Source of the DNA: Theropithecus gelada
Taxonomy: Eukaryota; Chordata; Mammalia; Primates; Cercopithecidae
NCBI RefSeq assembly: GCF_003255815.1
Contig: NC_037673.1
Location: 91,053,715 to 91,117,714 of the forward strand
Direction of reading: 5' to 3'
Length of the DNA stretch: 64,000 nucleotides
Part shown: piece after piece, positions 48,061 to 58,806 of the stretch
Layout: the number at the start of each line of letters is the position of its first letter
How positions within the stretch are numbered: position 1 is the stretch's first letter
Made by a program: the position numbers and the translations under genes
Notes under the pieces: generated by a model
Databases searched by the model: none
What the model was told of the DNA's origin: nothing
What the model saw: only the letters and a program-made list of their open reading frames with translations

Positions 48061-48588
48061 TGCTATATTACGTTATGAAACTGACCTTGTAGAAATTGTA
48101 TGGGGGGCTATTTGAGGGTACAGGAAGAATTAGCTATGATAACAATGAAAAGTAAGAAAAAGCAATTATTAACTTTAAAAATAACAAAAAATTATATTCA
48201 CAATATACAACACTCAACTGTGAATATTTTTATTTCATAATAATATAAACACCAAATGTAAGTCTAACCCAAAATTACAGTATTGTTCTAATGGTATGGG
48301 AAATGGAAACAGTAGTGACAGAGGTGTGAGAAGTAAGTCTTTATCTAGTAAGAAGTTAACAGATAATATATCAATTTGTTAAATCAATAGATAGCATTAC
48401 ACAAATATGATTTACTATTATGAATTAAGTCAATGCCAGAAGAAAGAACAAATAGAGTCTAAATCGGTTCCCACTAGAAAGAGAGAAAGAAGTGGCGATG
48501 TGTGGAACAGGAAACTCTTTATTAGCCTTCTAGTTCCATTTGACTTTTAAAACTCTGTGCATGTATAATTTTAATAAGAATTAGTTTA

Positions 48589-48886
48589 GGCCAGGCCCAG
48601 TGGCTCATGCCTGTAATCCCAACACTTTGGGAGGCTGAGGTGGGCGGATTCTTGAGCCTAGGAGTTTAAAACTAGCCTGGGCAACATAATGAAACCTAGC
48701 CTTTACAAAAAATACAAAACTTAGCTAGGTGTGGTGGTGTGTGCCTGTAGTCCCAGCAACTTGGGAGGCTGAGGTGAGAGAATCACCTGAGGCCAGGAAG
48801 TCAAGGCTGCAGTGAGCTATGATCATGCCACTTCACTCCAGCCTGGGCAACAGAGTGAGACCCTGTCTCAAAAAAGAAAAAAAAAG
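48589..48886 (+). repeat. AluJ-like, sense
   Basis: Complete Alu with J-type features ('ttcttgagcctaggagttt', 'gtcaaggctgcagtgagctatgatc'). AAGAA(TT/CC)AGTT on each side is a plausible target duplication. Confidence 0.94.
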
Positions 48887-48889
48887 AAC

Positions 48890-50340
48890 CAGTTGAAAAT
48901 CAATGTTGTATCAGATCTTACTAAAGTTAAGTTCTGTGAAATGCAATTTCACTGTAGTCATTTTGAAATGCTAATATACAAAAGCATTTCAACAAATTTG
49001 AGACAAATGATAGACTATCTTGAGAAACACTGAAATGATATTAGCTAGGAAAATCACTGCATGATGAGCATTGCTCAGAGAAGACTCCCTGGAAGAAGTA
49101 CATTGTAAACTGGGATGATGTGTGTGCATAGAAAAAGGCCTTGGACAAAAACTTCTAAAGGCAGAGTATGAAAATCAAACCAGATTTTCCAAGGCTATCA
49201 CTGTAGCTCTTTCTTAAATGTCCCACCAGGAACACTTATTCCTATTTCTCCACAGAGCTTCCTTGGGCTCCTCTGGACAATACTGGCATAGTATAAAAGG
49301 AATTTTTTCTTAGGTGATAGATTTATAGTCAAGGCAGGAATTTATGCTCGAAGTTATCTGAAAAGCATCATATATCCACTAATTCATCAACTCAACACAT
49401 ACCCACTGATAACTACAACGTGTCAGACCAGAGCAAGGCACCACAAAGATGATGATGAAAATAAGCAAGGTTTCTGGCCAAAGGACAACAGCTTGGGAAA
49501 TGGGATTCCTACAGCAGCTGGCAGGACTATCATGGAACCCACCAAATCTTCCTATGCCATGAATCTTAGAGTTCCAAATGTTTCCTCAGCCTGGGAATGT
49601 GAACCCCAGAAAACACTCATACCTCCCTGGCCCCCAGGCCAGGAAGTACAGGAAATTCTACTTTCACCATGATTAATGTGGAGGGTGCATAAAAAAACAA
49701 ATTGATGCTTGCAACAGGGAAATTAAAATGTGTTTGTGAGGAGGCAAGGCTAAAATGAAAGCAACAACATTTAATCTAAACCATTTCCTGTGACTTGGAT
49801 TTCTTTTTTAAAAAAATTGGCCGCCTTATCACTTTCTTAGTCACCTTTTCTCTAGGCTTATTGGAGGCGTAGCCCCTCCTAGCAACTTCCCATCTGCTGG
49901 AAAACAGAATCAAGAGAATGAGGAGTGTGATGACGCATCCTTCACTGGATGAAAATATTAGGGGAAAAGCAATAAATGCACTACCATTTGCATAAAACCT
50001 ATTAATGCCCTCTTCAGACTAATGAAATGAATTTTACATCACCAAGAAAGCAGCTGTGACCCACTGCTCCTAGTAATGAGAAGTATTTAGAATGATCTGC
50101 AAACCACTGCCATTCCTAAAAGCAACATCATTGACTTTAGTACTCTCAAATTAAAATACTTTCATTCTTGGACAGAGAAGACACATCTTGATCAAAATTC
50201 AGCTAACAGGTCTCCTCTTTGCTCAAAACTCTGTTAGGTTTCTTGTGTTCCTGTTTTTCTCATGCTCATGCAGATCCATGGCATTTCAAACCTTTAAAAT
50301 CAAAACTAATGTCTTTTCTATTTTTTTCCTACTGGCAGTC
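48890..50340. other. Intergenic stretch upstream of GPR150
   Basis: Little is recognisable apart from a possible antisense L2 fragment at about 49370-49450. I see no exon with coding potential. A pyrimidine tract ending in AG at 50337-50338 looks like a splice acceptor, but no partner exon is evident. Confidence 0.4.
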
Positions 50341-50349
50341 ACATTGGAG

Positions 50350-50843
50350 TGGTGGGGGCGGGTGGTACAATCTCAGTCAAGAGGTCCTCTCTCGTGTGGG
50401 TGCTGGGATAACATTGGCCGTATACAATGATCAAGCAAAGCGACCTTCTGTCCTGCTGTGTTCTACACGTAAATAGAGAACGGATGAGGTTCTCAGAGCC
50501 CAGGGGTCCGCGGCTTCCGCGAGGGTAGCGTCGGGGGACACTGCAGAGATTGGAAGAGTATCCGCCGAGAATGGGAGGGAAGACGCGGAGAAGGTGGAGA
50601 ATAGGAATCATGTGTGTTCCTCGAGTGTACAACCCACATTTGAGTGACAAATGACGAGGACAATCGACAAAAACAACTAAGCGCAAAGCCGCCCGAATCC
50701 ATCTCCCTCTCTGTGCGTGTGCCTTTTCAACTAACTTTGGGAACTCGTAGACCTAGCGTCGCTCGCCGCGCCGCCTCGCCTCCACTTTGGTTTCCCGCGT
50801 CCTGCCCGCCCTCTTCGGTGCCTCCTCTTCGTCCGGGGCAAGG
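50350..50843 (+). promoter_or_regulatory. GPR150: CpG-rich 5' flank and probable promoter of GPR150
   Basis: CpG density rises sharply after about 50480 compared with the AT-rich DNA on the left. A GC-box-like GGGGGCGGG lies at 50354-50362, and further CpG clusters lie at 50505-50560 and 50750-50830. No TATA box stands out, as is usual for CpG-island promoters. The transcription start cannot be placed from sequence alone. Confidence 0.6.
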
Positions 50844-52150
50844 ATGGAGGATCTCTTTAGCCCCTCAATTCTGCCGCCGGCGCCCAACCTCTCCGTGCCC
50901 ATCTTGCTCGGCTGGGGTCTCAACCTGACCTTGGGGCAGGGAGCCCCCGCCTCTGGGCCGCCCAGCCGCCGCATCCGCCTGGTGTTCCTGGGGGTCATCC
51001 TGGTGGTGGCGGTGGCAGGCAACACCACAGTGCTGTGCCGCCTGTGCGGCGGCGGCGGCGGGCCCTGGGCGGGCCCCAAGCGTCGCAAGATGGACTTCCT
51101 ACTGGTGCAGCTGGCCCTGGCGGACCTGTACGCGTGCGGGGGCACGGCGCTGTCGCAGCTGGCCTGGGAACTGCTGGGCGAGCCCCGCGCGGCCACGGGC
51201 GACCTGGCGTGCCGCTTCCTGCAGCTGCTGCAGGCATCCGGGCGGGGTGCCTCGGCCCACCTCGTGGTGCTCATCGCCCTCGAGCGCCAGCGCGCAGTGC
51301 GTCGTCCGCAGGGCCGGCCGCTGCCCGCGCGTGCCCTCGCCGCCCTGGGCTGGCTGCTGGCGCTGCTGCTGGCGCTGCCCCCGGCCTTCGTGGTGCGCGG
51401 GGACTCCCCCTCGCTGCTGCCGCCGCCGCCGCCGCCACCGTCCTCGCAGCCCGGAGCGCCCCCGGCCGCCCGCGCCTGGCCGGGGCATCGTCGCTGCCGC
51501 GGGATCTTCGCGCCCCTGCCGCGCTGGCACCTGCAGGTCTACGCGTTCTACGAGGCCGTCGCAGGCTTCGCCGCGCCTGTCACGGTCCTGGGCGTAGCTT
51601 GCGGCCACCTACTCTCCGTCTGGTGGCGGCGCCGGCCGCAGGCCCCTGCGGCTGCAGCGCCCTGGTCGGCGAGTCCAGGCAGAGCCCCTGCACCCAGCGT
51701 GCTGCCCCGCGCCAAGGTGCAGAGCCTGAAGATGAGCCTGCTGCTGGCGCTGCTGTTCGTGGGCTGCGAGCTGCCCTACTTTGCCGCCCGGCTGGCGGCC
51801 GCGTGGTCGTCCGGGCCCGCGGGAGACTGGGAGGGAGAGGGCCTGTCGGCTGCGCTGCGCGTCGTGGGGATGGCCAACAGCGCTCTCAATCCCTTCGTCT
51901 ACCTCTTCTTCCAGGCTGGCGACTGCCGGCTGTGGCGACGGCTGCGGAGGCGCCTGGGCTGTCTCTGCTGCGCGCCGCAGGGAGGCGGGGAGGACGAGGA
52001 GGGGCCCAGGGGCCACCAAGCGCTCTACCGCCAACGCTGGCCCCACCCTCATTATCACCATGCTCGGCGGGAACCGCTGGACGAGGGCGGCTTGCGCCCA
52101 CCCCCTCCGCGCCCCAGACCCCTGCCCTGCTCCTGCGAAAGCGCCTTCTA
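50480..52150. promoter_or_regulatory. CpG island covering GPR150
   Basis: A block of high G+C and very dense CpG that coincides with the GPR150 5' flank and coding sequence and stops abruptly near the stop codon. Elsewhere in the window CpG is depleted outside young Alus. Methylation of the GPR150 CpG island has been reported in human ovarian cancer, as far as I recall. The G+C bias is why long open frames appear here in other frames and on the minus strand. Confidence 0.85.
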
Positions 52151-52151
52151 G
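50844..52151 (+). CDS. GPR150: Probable G-protein coupled receptor 150, complete single-exon CDS
   Basis: An uninterrupted 435-codon frame from ATG at 50844 (A at -3, G at +4) to TAG at 52149-52151. An upstream extension to 50787 has only a TTG, so the ATG start M-E-D-L-F is preferred. It encodes an orphan class A seven-helix receptor of the plasma membrane. Sequons lie at N15 and N27. TM1 is about 45-67 with G-N at 59-60, and TM2 has L-A-L-A-D with D94. C123 starts TM3, which ends in L-E-R-Q rather than D-R-Y. TM4 has W170. ECL2 holds a seven-proline run (193-199) and C218, a likely disulfide partner of C123. TM5 has P245, and TM6 has C-E-L-P-Y without the usual Trp. TM7 ends N-P-F-V-Y (349-353). 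Cysteines at 373, 375 and 376 could be palmitoylated, and the tail is Pro/Arg-rich. The family relationship is closest to vasopressin/GnRH-type receptors by general knowledge; ligand and G-protein are not known to me. Confidence 0.96.
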   Translation: MEDLFSPSILPPAPNLSVPILLGWGLNLTLGQGAPASGPPSRRIRLVFLGVILVVAVAGNTTVLCRLCGGGGGPWAGPKRRKMDFLLVQLALADLYACGGTALSQLAWELLGEPRAATGDLACRFLQLLQASGRGASAHLVVLIALERQRAVRRPQGRPLPARALAALGWLLALLLALPPAFVVRGDSPSLLPPPPPPPSSQPGAPPAARAWPGHRRCRGIFAPLPRWHLQVYAFYEAVAGFAAPVTVLGVACGHLLSVWWRRRPQAPAAAAPWSASPGRAPAPSVLPRAKVQSLKMSLLLALLFVGCELPYFAARLAAAWSSGPAGDWEGEGLSAALRVVGMANSALNPFVYLFFQAGDCRLWRRLRRRLGCLCCAPQGGGEDEEGPRGHQALYRQRWPHPHYHHARREPLDEGGLRPPPPRPRPLPCSCESAF

Positions 52152-52430
52152 GTGCCCGGTGGTCAGAGACGGGTCATCTGTCGCTGAGGCGCAACCTCCA
52201 GAGAACTCGAGGCCTGCCAGGGTCTGTCCAGATCACAAGGGGCAGGAGAGTCTGTGAGAGAGTGACACTGAAGTTGTCCCCTTCCTCCACTCTCCTATTC
52301 CGTTCTCATGTTTACATTTCCCTACGCTCTTCCAGTTTCTCTTCTTCCCTACAGTTCCTCTCATATCTCCCCATTTGGAGGCAGCGAGACACTGGGAAGT
52401 TGTAAAAATAAAAAGTTATTTTTGCAGTTT
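52152..52430 (+). other. GPR150: GPR150 3' untranslated region
   Basis: After the stop codon, CpG density drops over about 100 bases. A canonical AATAAA lies at 52407-52412 followed by T-rich sequence, giving a short 3' UTR of about 270 bases. A second AATAAA at 52692-52697 followed by a T run could define a longer form. Confidence 0.6.
52407..52412 (+). terminator. GPR150: Candidate GPR150 polyadenylation signal AATAAA
   Basis: A canonical hexamer about 256 bases after the stop codon, followed within 20 bases by a T/GT-rich tract. The alternative is AATAAA at 52692-52697. Confidence 0.55.
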
Positions 52431-53379
52431 TCTTTCACGCATTTATAGTGCTCTGGATAAGACCATTTATTTTTGCTAAATTACCCAACTTTCAGTATTT
52501 GCTGTGTTATCATCTGTATTTACTTATTTTGAATCGTGCTTAAATCAAATGTACCTTCGGCACCTGCAAGTTTGCCTTTTCTTTCCAGGACGAAAATCCC
52601 CACATTGCTCTCCTTGGGGAGGCTGAGAATTATACCAGTGCTGTCAGAAATGTAATCATGCTGTCATTTTAGAGCCACAGAGTATTTGTAAAATAAAAAC
52701 CTTCCCAACGGAGCAATTGGGACTTTTTTTTTTTTTTTAACATGGTAATGTGTTTTCTCAGAAGAAAATCACTGTGGCCTTTATTTCCAGTCTAGTTTCC
52801 ACTTCAACAGAAGCTGAGGGTGTAGGAAGGAAACATAAAAGCTTGACTTTGTGTCTTTCAAATATACTTGGTTTCTGTTGGAAATCGTCCCTGTGCCCCC
52901 AGCAGCCTCTAAAGGTATAATGCTGTGCCCGGATGTAGGCTCTCCATACAAAGTCCCCAGCAAACCAGAGAAAGGAAGCTTCAAGGTGGTGCATATGGGT
53001 GGGGCTCAATGTCCCAGATGGAGCCTCAAAGAGATTTGCAACTAGGAAGGAAGTCTAAACCTCAGAATGCTGCATGCGTATATAAAATTCCCTTGTTAAA
53101 AAAAATGAATTCAATGCCTATTGGTGTGAATAGCTGAGAACAAGGTCAAAGAGTGGATTTGATCAGTAACCTCTTCTTCTCAACCGTTCTTGATTCTAGA
53201 CAGAAGTGGCATCACTTATGAACAATATATCCATGTGTTTATCAGTGACTTTTATATGAGGATCTAAAGCTTTCCATTACAATGTTTCTTGTTCATGCAC
53301 AAATGCAGGCCTAAGATGCAGAAAGGAGAAATGATTGTTTAAAGCTCTTTGTAGCACCAATGCTCTCTGAGGGCTGTTT

Positions 53380-53460
53380 TGTTCACTAATATATTCCAAG
53401 TGCTTAAACAATGCTTGACATGTAGTAGGCTGTCAGTATATATTTGTTGAATAATTCATC
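53380..53460 (+). repeat. Short L2/MIR 3' end
   Basis: 'aacaatgcttgacatgtagtagg' followed by 'atttgttgaataattca', the usual L2-type terminus. Confidence 0.5.
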
Positions 53461-53689
53461 ATACGAGTTAGAGATAGAACAGATAAAAGATATACGAAAG
53501 AAAATCTTTACTAAGCTTGGTTTACCTTCCTCCAAAATTTTGACAACATACGTTACAGAGTTGTAGCTTTTCCTTCCTCTCTTTGCTCCTCCTTACCCTG
53601 TTGAGGATGCAATGGTCTGCAAAATACCAGGAATAAATCAGCCAAAGAGAAGATACAGTTGTTTTCATGAACCCAAGTCTAGATTATAG

Positions 53690-54330
53690 CATTATTTATT
53701 CATTAATAAACATTTATTACCTGCTTATTTTGTGCCAGTTAATAAGCCAAGCATTGGAGATGCTGAGATGAATAAGGCACATTTTTCCCTCAAAGACGTT
53801 ATAGTCAAATGCAGGAAATTACACAACAGTGTCACCTGTGTTATAACAGGGGCATCCAGTCAGGGTGCCGGAAGCACTGAAAAGGAGAATCTGACAATCT
53901 TGGGGGACTAGGAGGGGACATTAGGAAAGACACGCCAAAAGAAGCTCTTGAAGGCTGGTTTGAGGGTGACCCTTCAAGTCAGGAAACATGTTCTAGGCAA
54001 TGGGAATAGCACTGCAAAGCGTAGGGGAGACAGAATATAGCATAGTCAAGTAATGACAATAGCTTTAGGGTGCCTTTGGGGCCTGACCTAATGAGATATG
54101 TGGTCAGAGAAATTCAGCCTGGACCCAGTGAAGACAGGTCTGTGTGCCAAGCCAAGAAAGCAAAAAGTAGCCTTTGAAGAATTTAATCAGTTATAATTTG
54201 ACCAAATTTGAATTTTAGAAAGGTCATCTCAATGATAGCATGAAGGGTCACCAAATGAAACGGTAGAGGGGAAATCTTAGATGCAGAAATCGAGGCAGAA
54301 TCTCAGAGAGTCTTCAAAATACGATTCCTA
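53690..54330 (-). repeat. L2 fragment, antisense
   Basis: 'aacatttattacctgcttattttgtgcc' in diverged form, then 'agcattggagatgctgagatg', the reverse L2 3' end. The body continues with 'aggcaatgggaatagcactg'-type text. Confidence 0.7.
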
Positions 54331-54535
54331 ATGTTGGACCGCTTCGAATGCTCTCAATGGAGATAAAAATTTAAAGCAGCTGAGACACATTTTCTGTTTT
54401 CTGCAGTTAAGACTACCCTAACAGAAAAGCTGACTCAGCTGGCTCCAACTTATTATTTCACATGACAAGAAGTCTGGTGGTAGGGCTGTGCCAGCGTTGG
54501 TTAAGTAAGTAGCTCAACTTCATAATCAAGGGCTG

Positions 54536-55061
54536 TGATGGTTAATTTTATGTATCAACTTGACTGGGTTAAGGGATGCTCAGATAGCTGGTAAAACATC
54601 ATTTCTGGGTGTGCCTGTGAGGGTGTTTCCAGAAGTAATTAACATTCAAATCAGAAGACTAAGTGAAGAAGATCAATCCTCACCAGAGGCGGCAAGCATC
54701 ATCCCATCTGTTGAGGGCCCACCCAAATAGAACGAAAAGACAGAGGAAAGGTGAATCCTCTCTCTCTCCTTGGGCTGCGACACCCATCTTCTCTTGTCCT
54801 TGGCAGTTCACTCCTGTTCTTTGGCCTTCAAACTCCAGGATTTATACCAGCAGCACAAACCTCCACAGCCCCCATTCTCAGGCCTTCAGACTCAGACCAA
54901 ACTTTACCATCAGCTTTCCTGGTTCTCCAGTTTGCAGACAGTATATGGTAGGACCTCTCAGCCTTCATGGTCACATGAGCCAATTCCCGTAATACATCTT
55001 CTCTTATATATCTATATGAATGCTATTGGTTCTGTTTTTCTGGAGCAGCCTCACTCATACA
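54536..55061 (+). mobile_element. ERVL-type solitary LTR, probably MLT2-like
   Basis: It starts TG ('tgatggttaattttatg') and ends CA ('ctcatacaa'). Inside are 'tcaacttgactgggttaagg', repeated CCTTCAGACTC/GGCCTTCA type blocks, 'gagccaattcccgtaatac' and 'tattggttctgtttttctgg'. This is a complete sense LTR with no internal region. The subfamily is from memory. Confidence 0.7.
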
Positions 55062-55064
55062 AGG

Positions 55065-56590
55065 GCTCAGATCCTTTTCCTCTTTCCAATATGCCCTCTT
55101 GAGTGGTGGACTTGACACTCAGGCCAGTTCCCCTTGAGGTCACAAAATGGCTGCTGCAATTCCAAGCATCACATTCAAATGTAGCAATGTCCAGAAGAAG
55201 AAAGATTTCTCTTTTTTGTACCTTTTATAGAAATGAAACAACATGTCTCAGAAGTCCCCAATAGACTCTCCTAAATGACTCATTTGCCAGAACTATATCA
55301 CATGTCCATATTTAGACCTATCATTGCAAGAGAAATGGAGCCACCATGATTGGCCTGAACATGGAACTGAACATATGAATTGTATGGAGGGAGGGATGAA
55401 AAAACTGAGGCTCTACAGTAAAGAAAGGAGAGGAAATGCCAGTTAAAAAGGCAAGACTAAAACTTTTAAACTATTGCAAAAGTGTTATCTAGATTGGTTT
55501 TTACAATACAATGGGTATTCAGCTGATTGTTAACTAGAAATTTTGAGAATTCTTCATCTGGGTTGGAAATACAGAATACCAACTTAAGAAGTTAATTTGA
55601 AATCCCATTAAACTGATGTTTTCCTAGATTTTGTAGATTTAGTCAAGCCCAATTTATATAGAAATTCTTCTCTTCTATAAATAAGGGACTTCCTCTAATT
55701 TTAGCCAAATCTGAAACTTGAATATATAACTAGATGACTTGGTTCCCATCCCTGGAGGCATTTGTAGGTTAGGAAATTTGAGACATTTTCCCTCAGGATG
55801 GCCATCCTATTGGTGTTGACCCTAATCTGCATTTCTATAGGCAACACAGAGATTCAGTTGTGTCCTAGGCAAGGAGGTCCCTGAAGGTTATTCAGATTTA
55901 GATTCTTGCTAGAGTAGAACATACTATTCACATCACACAGCAAAGGCAAATACACAGGTTGACCCCGAAATTTCCCTCCTTTCTAGGTTATCACCCAAAT
56001 AGGAAATGACTAGAAGAGAAACTAGATCTACATACTTGCAGTTTGGAAGAAATCAAAGTTGCCCTGTAAAATAGAGATAAACCATCCCTCTATTCTGTAC
56101 ATTTTTTGGAGTTAGATTTTAACCAAACTACTGCACACAGGACTTCAGGGAACACTTTTCATATAGATGAAGATGTGAACATTACCAGCAGAGTTGAACA
56201 ATGTGGTGGTCCTGATTTTATAGAACTTTAAAGACTAAATGCAAAGAATTCTACATCTTAAAAAAAACCTCAGTAACATAAGGCCAAAATAAGTAAATAT
56301 GATTTATGATGTAATTTGAAATGGAAAGAATGCAGAAAACACCCAGGAGTAATAAACCACACTAGTGATTAGTTATAAACAATATACAAAAAATAGAATA
56401 GTCTGGCTCATTTGTGGAAGACAGATTTAAAGCATTTTTTTCCTAAGTTATGTCCTAAGAAACACAGAAGATGTTAGAAAATTTGAGGAGTTTCCCTCTG
56501 TTCCTAAAAATGTTCTAACTTGATCAAAGGGAAAATATTACAATAAAAATGAATGGTCTTCTTAAATTAAAATATATTTTGCTGAGTTGG
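55065..56590. other. Intergenic stretch, mostly unassigned
   Basis: Text at 55130-55370 ('cacaaaatggctgctgcaattcc', 'ttgccagaactatatcacatg') belongs to a widespread old repeat that I cannot name. From 55380 to 56590 I see nothing recognisable. Confidence 0.4.
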
Positions 56591-56594
56591 GAGG

Positions 56595-56765
56595 CAATAT
56601 AATATAGTGAAAAGAGTAGAATATTCAGAGTCTAAAGACCTGAACTAGACTTTCGTCTGTACAGTTAGTAGCTGGGGGACTTCAGGTGGTTTGCTGAATA
56701 TTTTTGAGTCTTGGTTTTCTCATCAAGAAAATGGGAGCTAATACTATGTCCTTCATAGGATAATG
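56595..56765 (+). repeat. MIR SINE
   Basis: MIR text: 'gtgaaaagagtagaatattcag', 'ggttttctcatcaagaaaatggg', 'gtccttcataggataatgtg'. Confidence 0.75.
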
Positions 56766-57099
56766 TGTGTAAAATAATTGATTGGGTGAAGGTGAGGGGA
56801 ATCTAAGTTTGTTTCTTCAGATTCCCTCAATACATGATAGCTAATGTTATCTTCTAACACTGGGCTATGAGGGATAAAAATCCAGTTGAATAATATTACA
56901 TGAAGGAAAGCAATAGATCTTGGAGAATTGTCATGGAAAATTAATGCAGCAACAGTGGTACTTAAAAGTAGGGAGTTGGGCCTTACAGACGAGTAGTGGG
57001 CATTGTTCATTGCCTTCCTAGCATTTATTTCTCCTTTTCTGACAGTTCTCAGATTCTTATTAGAATGTCTATATCTTTTACAAACAGTCAGCACTTTGA

Positions 57100-57600
57100 G
57101 AAAACCCCAGTGCTCTCCAACTCCAAGACTGTGACTTGATTAGTCTATGCCATTGGAGTAATTTCTCATCCCTCTAACCACCGTATCTTGCTCAGGAATG
57201 GTCATGGGATGCAATGAGAGGGAGAGAAGTTTTTCAGGGAATCTAGGAAGGAACCTCTTAACTCTTCTGGGAAAGCCATAGAAGTTAGCGTGTTCAAGAG
57301 ACCTTTAGTCTCTTCACACTAAAGGTAAATGAGGGAGCATGTAACCCTAATGGCTGCTGGCAGCCACTTCTCACCAAGAGGGAAGCCAGCCACAAGATGA
57401 AGTCAACATCATGGATATGGCAAAGTGGAGAGATGAAAAGAACTTAGGTCCTTAATGAACTCACTGTGGTGACAAGACCAAATGCCAGAGGCCTGGCTAT
57501 TGGATGTCATTGGAAATAAGCCAATACAATTTCTTATTGCTTGAAACAGTTGAGTTGAATTTTTTGTTATTTGTAGCACCAAGCAATCTCTAACTGAAGT
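57100..57600. repeat. Unassigned old interspersed repeat, LTR-like tail
   Basis: 'caatacaatttcttattgcttgaaacagttgagttg' is, in shorter pieces, the common end of an old LTR-like repeat family. I cannot name it with confidence. Confidence 0.35.
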
Positions 57601-57757
57601 AGAAGTTTGGCAAGAAAAAGAGAGTCCCATTTTAGCCTATTGCATAATGGCTTATGTTCTTTATCAAAAAATAGGAATATTCCAAGTGTACTTTTATTTA
57701 GTCCATCAACCAGTATGTACTGAGGCACTACATTGGACATACTATATAGTGAGTTAT

Positions 57758-57828
57758 TTCTCACTATATAGTACCAAGGGGGGATGGCTTTAAACCATTC
57801 ATGAAAACTCCACCCCCATGATCCACTG
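57758..57828 (-). mobile_element. Short MaLR LTR fragment, antisense
   Basis: The block from 'tcactatatagtaccaagg' through 'accattcatgaaaactccacc' to 'catgatccactgg' matches the corresponding block at 58649-58714 of the larger LTR downstream, in the same orientation. Confidence 0.65.
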
Positions 57829-57953
57829 GGCACAATGGGGCAAATCAGAGAAGATCACAGTTACAACTCTCACATTTTAAATACTATGTATTCTACAAAG
57901 AACCATAATTTTTATGGTGAGCACTTTGTTGAGAAACCTCAATCTACAATTAT

Positions 57954-58111
57954 CATTATTTTTATTTTTAGAGACAGGGTCTCACTGCCACTCAGACTGG
58001 AGTGTGGTGGGGCAATCACAGCACACTTCAGTCTTGAACTCCTGGGCTCAAGCAATGCTTCAACCTCAGCCTCCTGAGTACCTTGCAAGTGTGAGCCACT
58101 GTGCCTGGCTT
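57954..58111 (-). repeat. Short Alu (AluJ/FLAM-like or deleted), antisense
   Basis: A reverse Alu of about 158 bases in which 'cctcctgagta' joins directly to 'ccttgcaagtgtgagcc'. The target duplication CAA(T/C)CTACAATTAT is at 57940-57953 and 58112-58125. Confidence 0.9.
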
Positions 58112-58389
58112 CAACCTACAATTATTAAGGTTACAGAATATTATTTGCAAACTCCTTCTATTGCTAAATTTGTTAATTAACTCATTCAATTATTTGATAT
58201 TTATAAAGATCCATTCTATGCAAAGCACTATATGAGCTTTATTACATACATAGATATATATCACTTACACAGATACATGTTTCATTTAAAATAGCTTTTG
58301 AGTGAAAACTTAGGACCAATTATTGTTATTATGCTGCCCTTTTCCATGGATGGATTGGAAAGTGACAATAATAAAATGTGATGGGGTAG

Positions 58390-58806
58390 TGTATTAGTTC
58401 ATTCTCATACCACTGTAAAGAAATACCTGAAGCTTGGTAATTTACAAAATAAAAGAGGTTTAATTGGCTCACAGTTCTGCAGGCTGTACAGTGAGCACAG
58501 TGGCTTTGCTCCTGGGGAGACCTCAGGAAACTTACAATCATGGAAGAAGGCAAAGGAGAAGCAGGCCCATCTTACATGACTGGAGCACGAGCAAGAGAGA
58601 GAGTGGGGGAGGTGCTGCACACTTTTAAACAACCAGATCTCATGAGAACTCATTCACTATACAGAACCAATGGGGGATGGTACTAAACCATTCATGAGAA
58701 CTCTGCCCCCATGGTCCAATAACCTCCCAGCAGTCCCCACCTCCAACACTGGGAAATATAATTCAACTTGAGATCTGTGGTGGGAACACAGATCCAAACC
58801 ATATCA
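58390..58806 (-). mobile_element. MST/MLT1-like MaLR LTR, antisense
   Basis: Bounded by TG ('tgtattagttcattctc') and CA ('aaaccatatca'). Inside are 'cttggtaatttacaaaat', 'cacagttctgcaggctg', 'cttacatgactgg' and 'gatctcatgagaactcattcac'. It is the 3' LTR of an element whose internal region continues to the right. Confidence 0.85.

Noticed and set aside
50787..50843. N-terminal extension of GPR150 by 19 codons
   Set aside because: The extension begins at TTG. The first ATG in good context is 50844, and the remembered human protein starts M-E-D-L-F there.
50753..52061. Long minus-strand and third-frame ORFs across the CpG island
   Set aside because: They are shadows of the GC-rich GPR150 CDS, with no recognisable domains.
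51035..52405. A 456-codon open frame overlapping GPR150 in another forward frame
   Set aside because: It begins at GTG, not ATG, consists of Ala/Arg/Gly/Pro-rich low-complexity sequence, and exists because the CpG island has few AT-rich stop codons. The GPR150 frame explains the region.
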